Shown here piece after piece: positions 62,973 to 64,000 of a stretch of DNA of 64,000 bases (positions are counted from its first letter, which is position 1; each line of letters starts with the position of its first letter). The stretch is from assembly GCF_030693625.1 (NCBI RefSeq), contig NZ_JAUYAF010000064.1, positions 23,923 to 87,922 on the forward strand. Direction: 5' to 3'. Under the pieces are notes generated by a model. That model saw nothing but the letters and a program-made list of their open reading frames with translations. It searched no databases and was not told the origin of the DNA. The stretch is from Phenylobacterium sp. GTDB lineage: Bacteria > Pseudomonadota > Alphaproteobacteria > Caulobacterales > Caulobacteraceae. The position numbers and the translations under genes are program-made.

Positions 62973-63906
62973 TATCCAGCGGCGGCGAAGTAGTTCGCGC
63001 ATTCCCTTGGTGTGAAGGCGTCGATGATTTGAGCGATGGCTGACCAGAGCTGCTCGAGGGTTCTGGCGGCGGCCTTTCGGAGCATGGCCTTGAGCTTTGC
63101 GAAGGCGTTCTCGATGGGGTTCAGGTCGGGGCTGTAGGGCGGCAGGAAGACCAGGGTGGCGCCGGCGGCCTCGACGGCGGCCCTGGCCGAGGCGTTCTTA
63201 TGGGCGGCCAGGTTGTCGAGGACGACGATGTCGCCGGGGCTCAGGGTTGGGACCAGGACCTGCTCGACATAGGCCAGGAACCAGGCGCCGGTCATGGGGC
63301 CGTCCAAGACCATGGGGGCGGTCATTCCGGTCAGTCTCAGGCCGCCGATGAAGGTGGTGGTCTTCCAGTGGCCGTGAGGAACGCTGGCGCGCAGGCGTTG
63401 GCCGCGTAGGGCGCGCCCGTGGCGCCGCGCCATCTTGGTGGTGGCCCCGGTTTCGTCGAGGAAGACCAGCCGGGCGGGATCGAGATCGAGCTGACCCTCG
63501 AACCAGCTCTGTCGCCGGCTCAGGATATCTGGCCGACTTTGCTCGTCCGCGTGCGCCGACTTTTTTTGAGCGTGATCCTGCGACGGTCGAAGAACCGCCA
63601 GACCGCAGTGGTGCTGACCGTAACACCGTGCTCGGCCAGGACCGCCTGCATCTCAGCCAGCGTGATGTCCGGCTGGGCTTCCAGGCGCCCGAGGATCAGA
63701 TCGGCGTGCTTTTCAATGAGGCCTGAGCGCCGATCACCGCCCAGCGGACCGGGCCGCACGTCGCCTGTCTTGAGCGACAGGCTACGCCAACGGATCGCGC
63801 TCGCCGCGCTCACACCAAACCGCACCGCGGCCGCGCGACACGATAAGCCCTCGCCAATCGCGCCGATCACACGCTCACGAAGATCAACTGACAGCGCCTT
63901 GCTCAT
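62960..63906 (-). CDS. IS630 transposase, OrfA and OrfB joined by a -1 frameshift
   Basis: OrfA (63906-63520, 128 residues) is the helix-turn-helix part: [20 protein letters not shown] and [14 protein letters not shown]. OrfB (to 62960) carries the DDE core: [12 protein letters not shown] (Asp 1), [13 protein letters not shown] (Asp 2) and [14 protein letters not shown] (Glu), with D-34-E spacing. The frames differ by -1 and meet at AAAAAAA (complement of 63561-63567), after which OrfB reads [12 protein letters not shown] and on without a stop. A programmed -1 slip here would give a full-length transposase. OrfA starts with GGAGG upstream. All catalytic residues are intact, so it may still move. 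Confidence 0.9.
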
Positions 63907-63971
63907 AGGTGCCAGCCTCCGTCACCAGCACAGAGCTTGAATCAGAATCCGCGGGCCCTGGGAATCCCCAA

Positions 63972-63997
63972 CGATTCAATCAGGTCGCAGAATGCTC
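63972..63997 (-). repeat. IS630 right terminal inverted repeat
   Basis: 26 bases; read inward on the minus strand it begins GAGCATTCTGCGACCTGATT. Confidence 0.88.
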
Positions 63998-64000
63998 TAG

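Larger units (their letters stand above)
62947..63997 (-). mobile_element. Complete IS630-family insertion sequence
   Basis: A 1051-bp element bounded by TA dinucleotides at 62945-62946 and 63998-63999, the IS630/Tc1 target duplication. Terminal inverted repeats of 26 bases (GAGCATTTTTCGATCAGTCT... left, GAGCATTCTGCGACCTGATT... right, read inward) match at 19 of 26 positions. It encodes OrfA and OrfB on the minus strand. It interrupts the YtcJ-like amidohydrolase gene; one base of the gene beyond the element is visible (64000). Confidence 0.93.

Overview
The window is GC-rich, gene-dense chromosomal DNA from an alphaproteobacterium. It is most likely Caulobacterales, close to Caulobacter or Phenylobacterium. 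Evidence: the dgt-SPOR-nagZ-scpA-scpB-tatA-tatB-tatC order, the alphaproteobacterial siroheme/sulfite operon with DUF2849 and DUF934, an NADH/TonB style iron receptor with a Fur-like palindrome, many 1-4 base ATGA/GTGA/TTGA/TGATG gene overlaps, and frequent GTG and TTG starts. The species call is inference.

Layout. 1-6 kb: cell-envelope and housekeeping cluster on the minus strand (dgt, SPOR protein, nagZ, scpA, scpB, tatA, tatB, start of tatC), with erpA divergent. 6-11.6 kb: an SDR-DoxX fusion with a DUF2269 membrane protein, then a TonB receptor plus PepSY protein (iron uptake). 11.7-16.4 kb: xthA, an epimerase, a secreted protein coupled to DUF2145, a hypothetical protein and a frameshifted nnrU. 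16.4-25.8 kb: DUF1993, racemase, ilvD, MFS transporter, a TPR/SPINDLY glycosyltransferase, glutathione peroxidase, an oxidoreductase, a CbiG-annotated-type protein and VanZ. 25.8-35.9 kb: MATE pump, an unrecognised 473-residue protein, class II DAHP synthase, O-antigen ligase, gor, rpiA, glmU and divergent gph. 35.9-38.7 kb: tRNA-Val, a P-loop kinase broken by a stop codon, an XRE-2TM regulator with 22-bp tandem repeats upstream, a HAD phosphatase, a YdcF protein and a small hypothetical. 38.9-42.5 kb: a complete Mla-type lipid transporter operon. 42.5-45.8 kb: folD, S1/P1 nuclease, a GST and a 3D-domain protein. 45.9-52 kb: the assimilatory sulfur operon (cobA, DUF2849, cysI, DUF934, cysH, fpr) with a divergent LysR regulator. 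52-64 kb: Baeyer-Villiger-type monooxygenase, tRNA-Lys, Hpt protein, aldehyde dehydrogenase, GST/ATP-grasp pair, small P-loop kinase, an AraC remnant, a repeat-rich envelope protein, a second GST with a 2OG-Fe(II) oxygenase, and an amidohydrolase whose 5' end was cut off by a complete IS630 element that ends at the window edge.

How genes work together. The sulfur operon makes siroheme (cobA), reduces APS to sulfite (cysH) and sulfite to sulfide (cysI), with fpr as a likely electron source. The Mla operon supplies permease, ATPase, substrate-binding MCE protein and lipoprotein. The TonB receptor and PepSY protein form an iron-responsive pair. NagZ, SPOR, GlmU and the 3D protein all touch peptidoglycan.

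Most notable signals: (1) the exactly bounded IS630 with TA duplications, from which the interrupted amidohydrolase codon can be rebuilt; (2) two intergenic hairpins with a shared ACCGGTT-type loop and covarying arms that end in TCTAG; (3) several decaying genes (nnrU frameshift, kinase nonsense codon, AraC fragment); (4) 22-bp tandem repeats before the XRE-2TM gene; (5) absence of argS from its usual place between dgt and the SPOR gene. I saw no phage, CRISPR or defence island and no clearly new multi-gene system.
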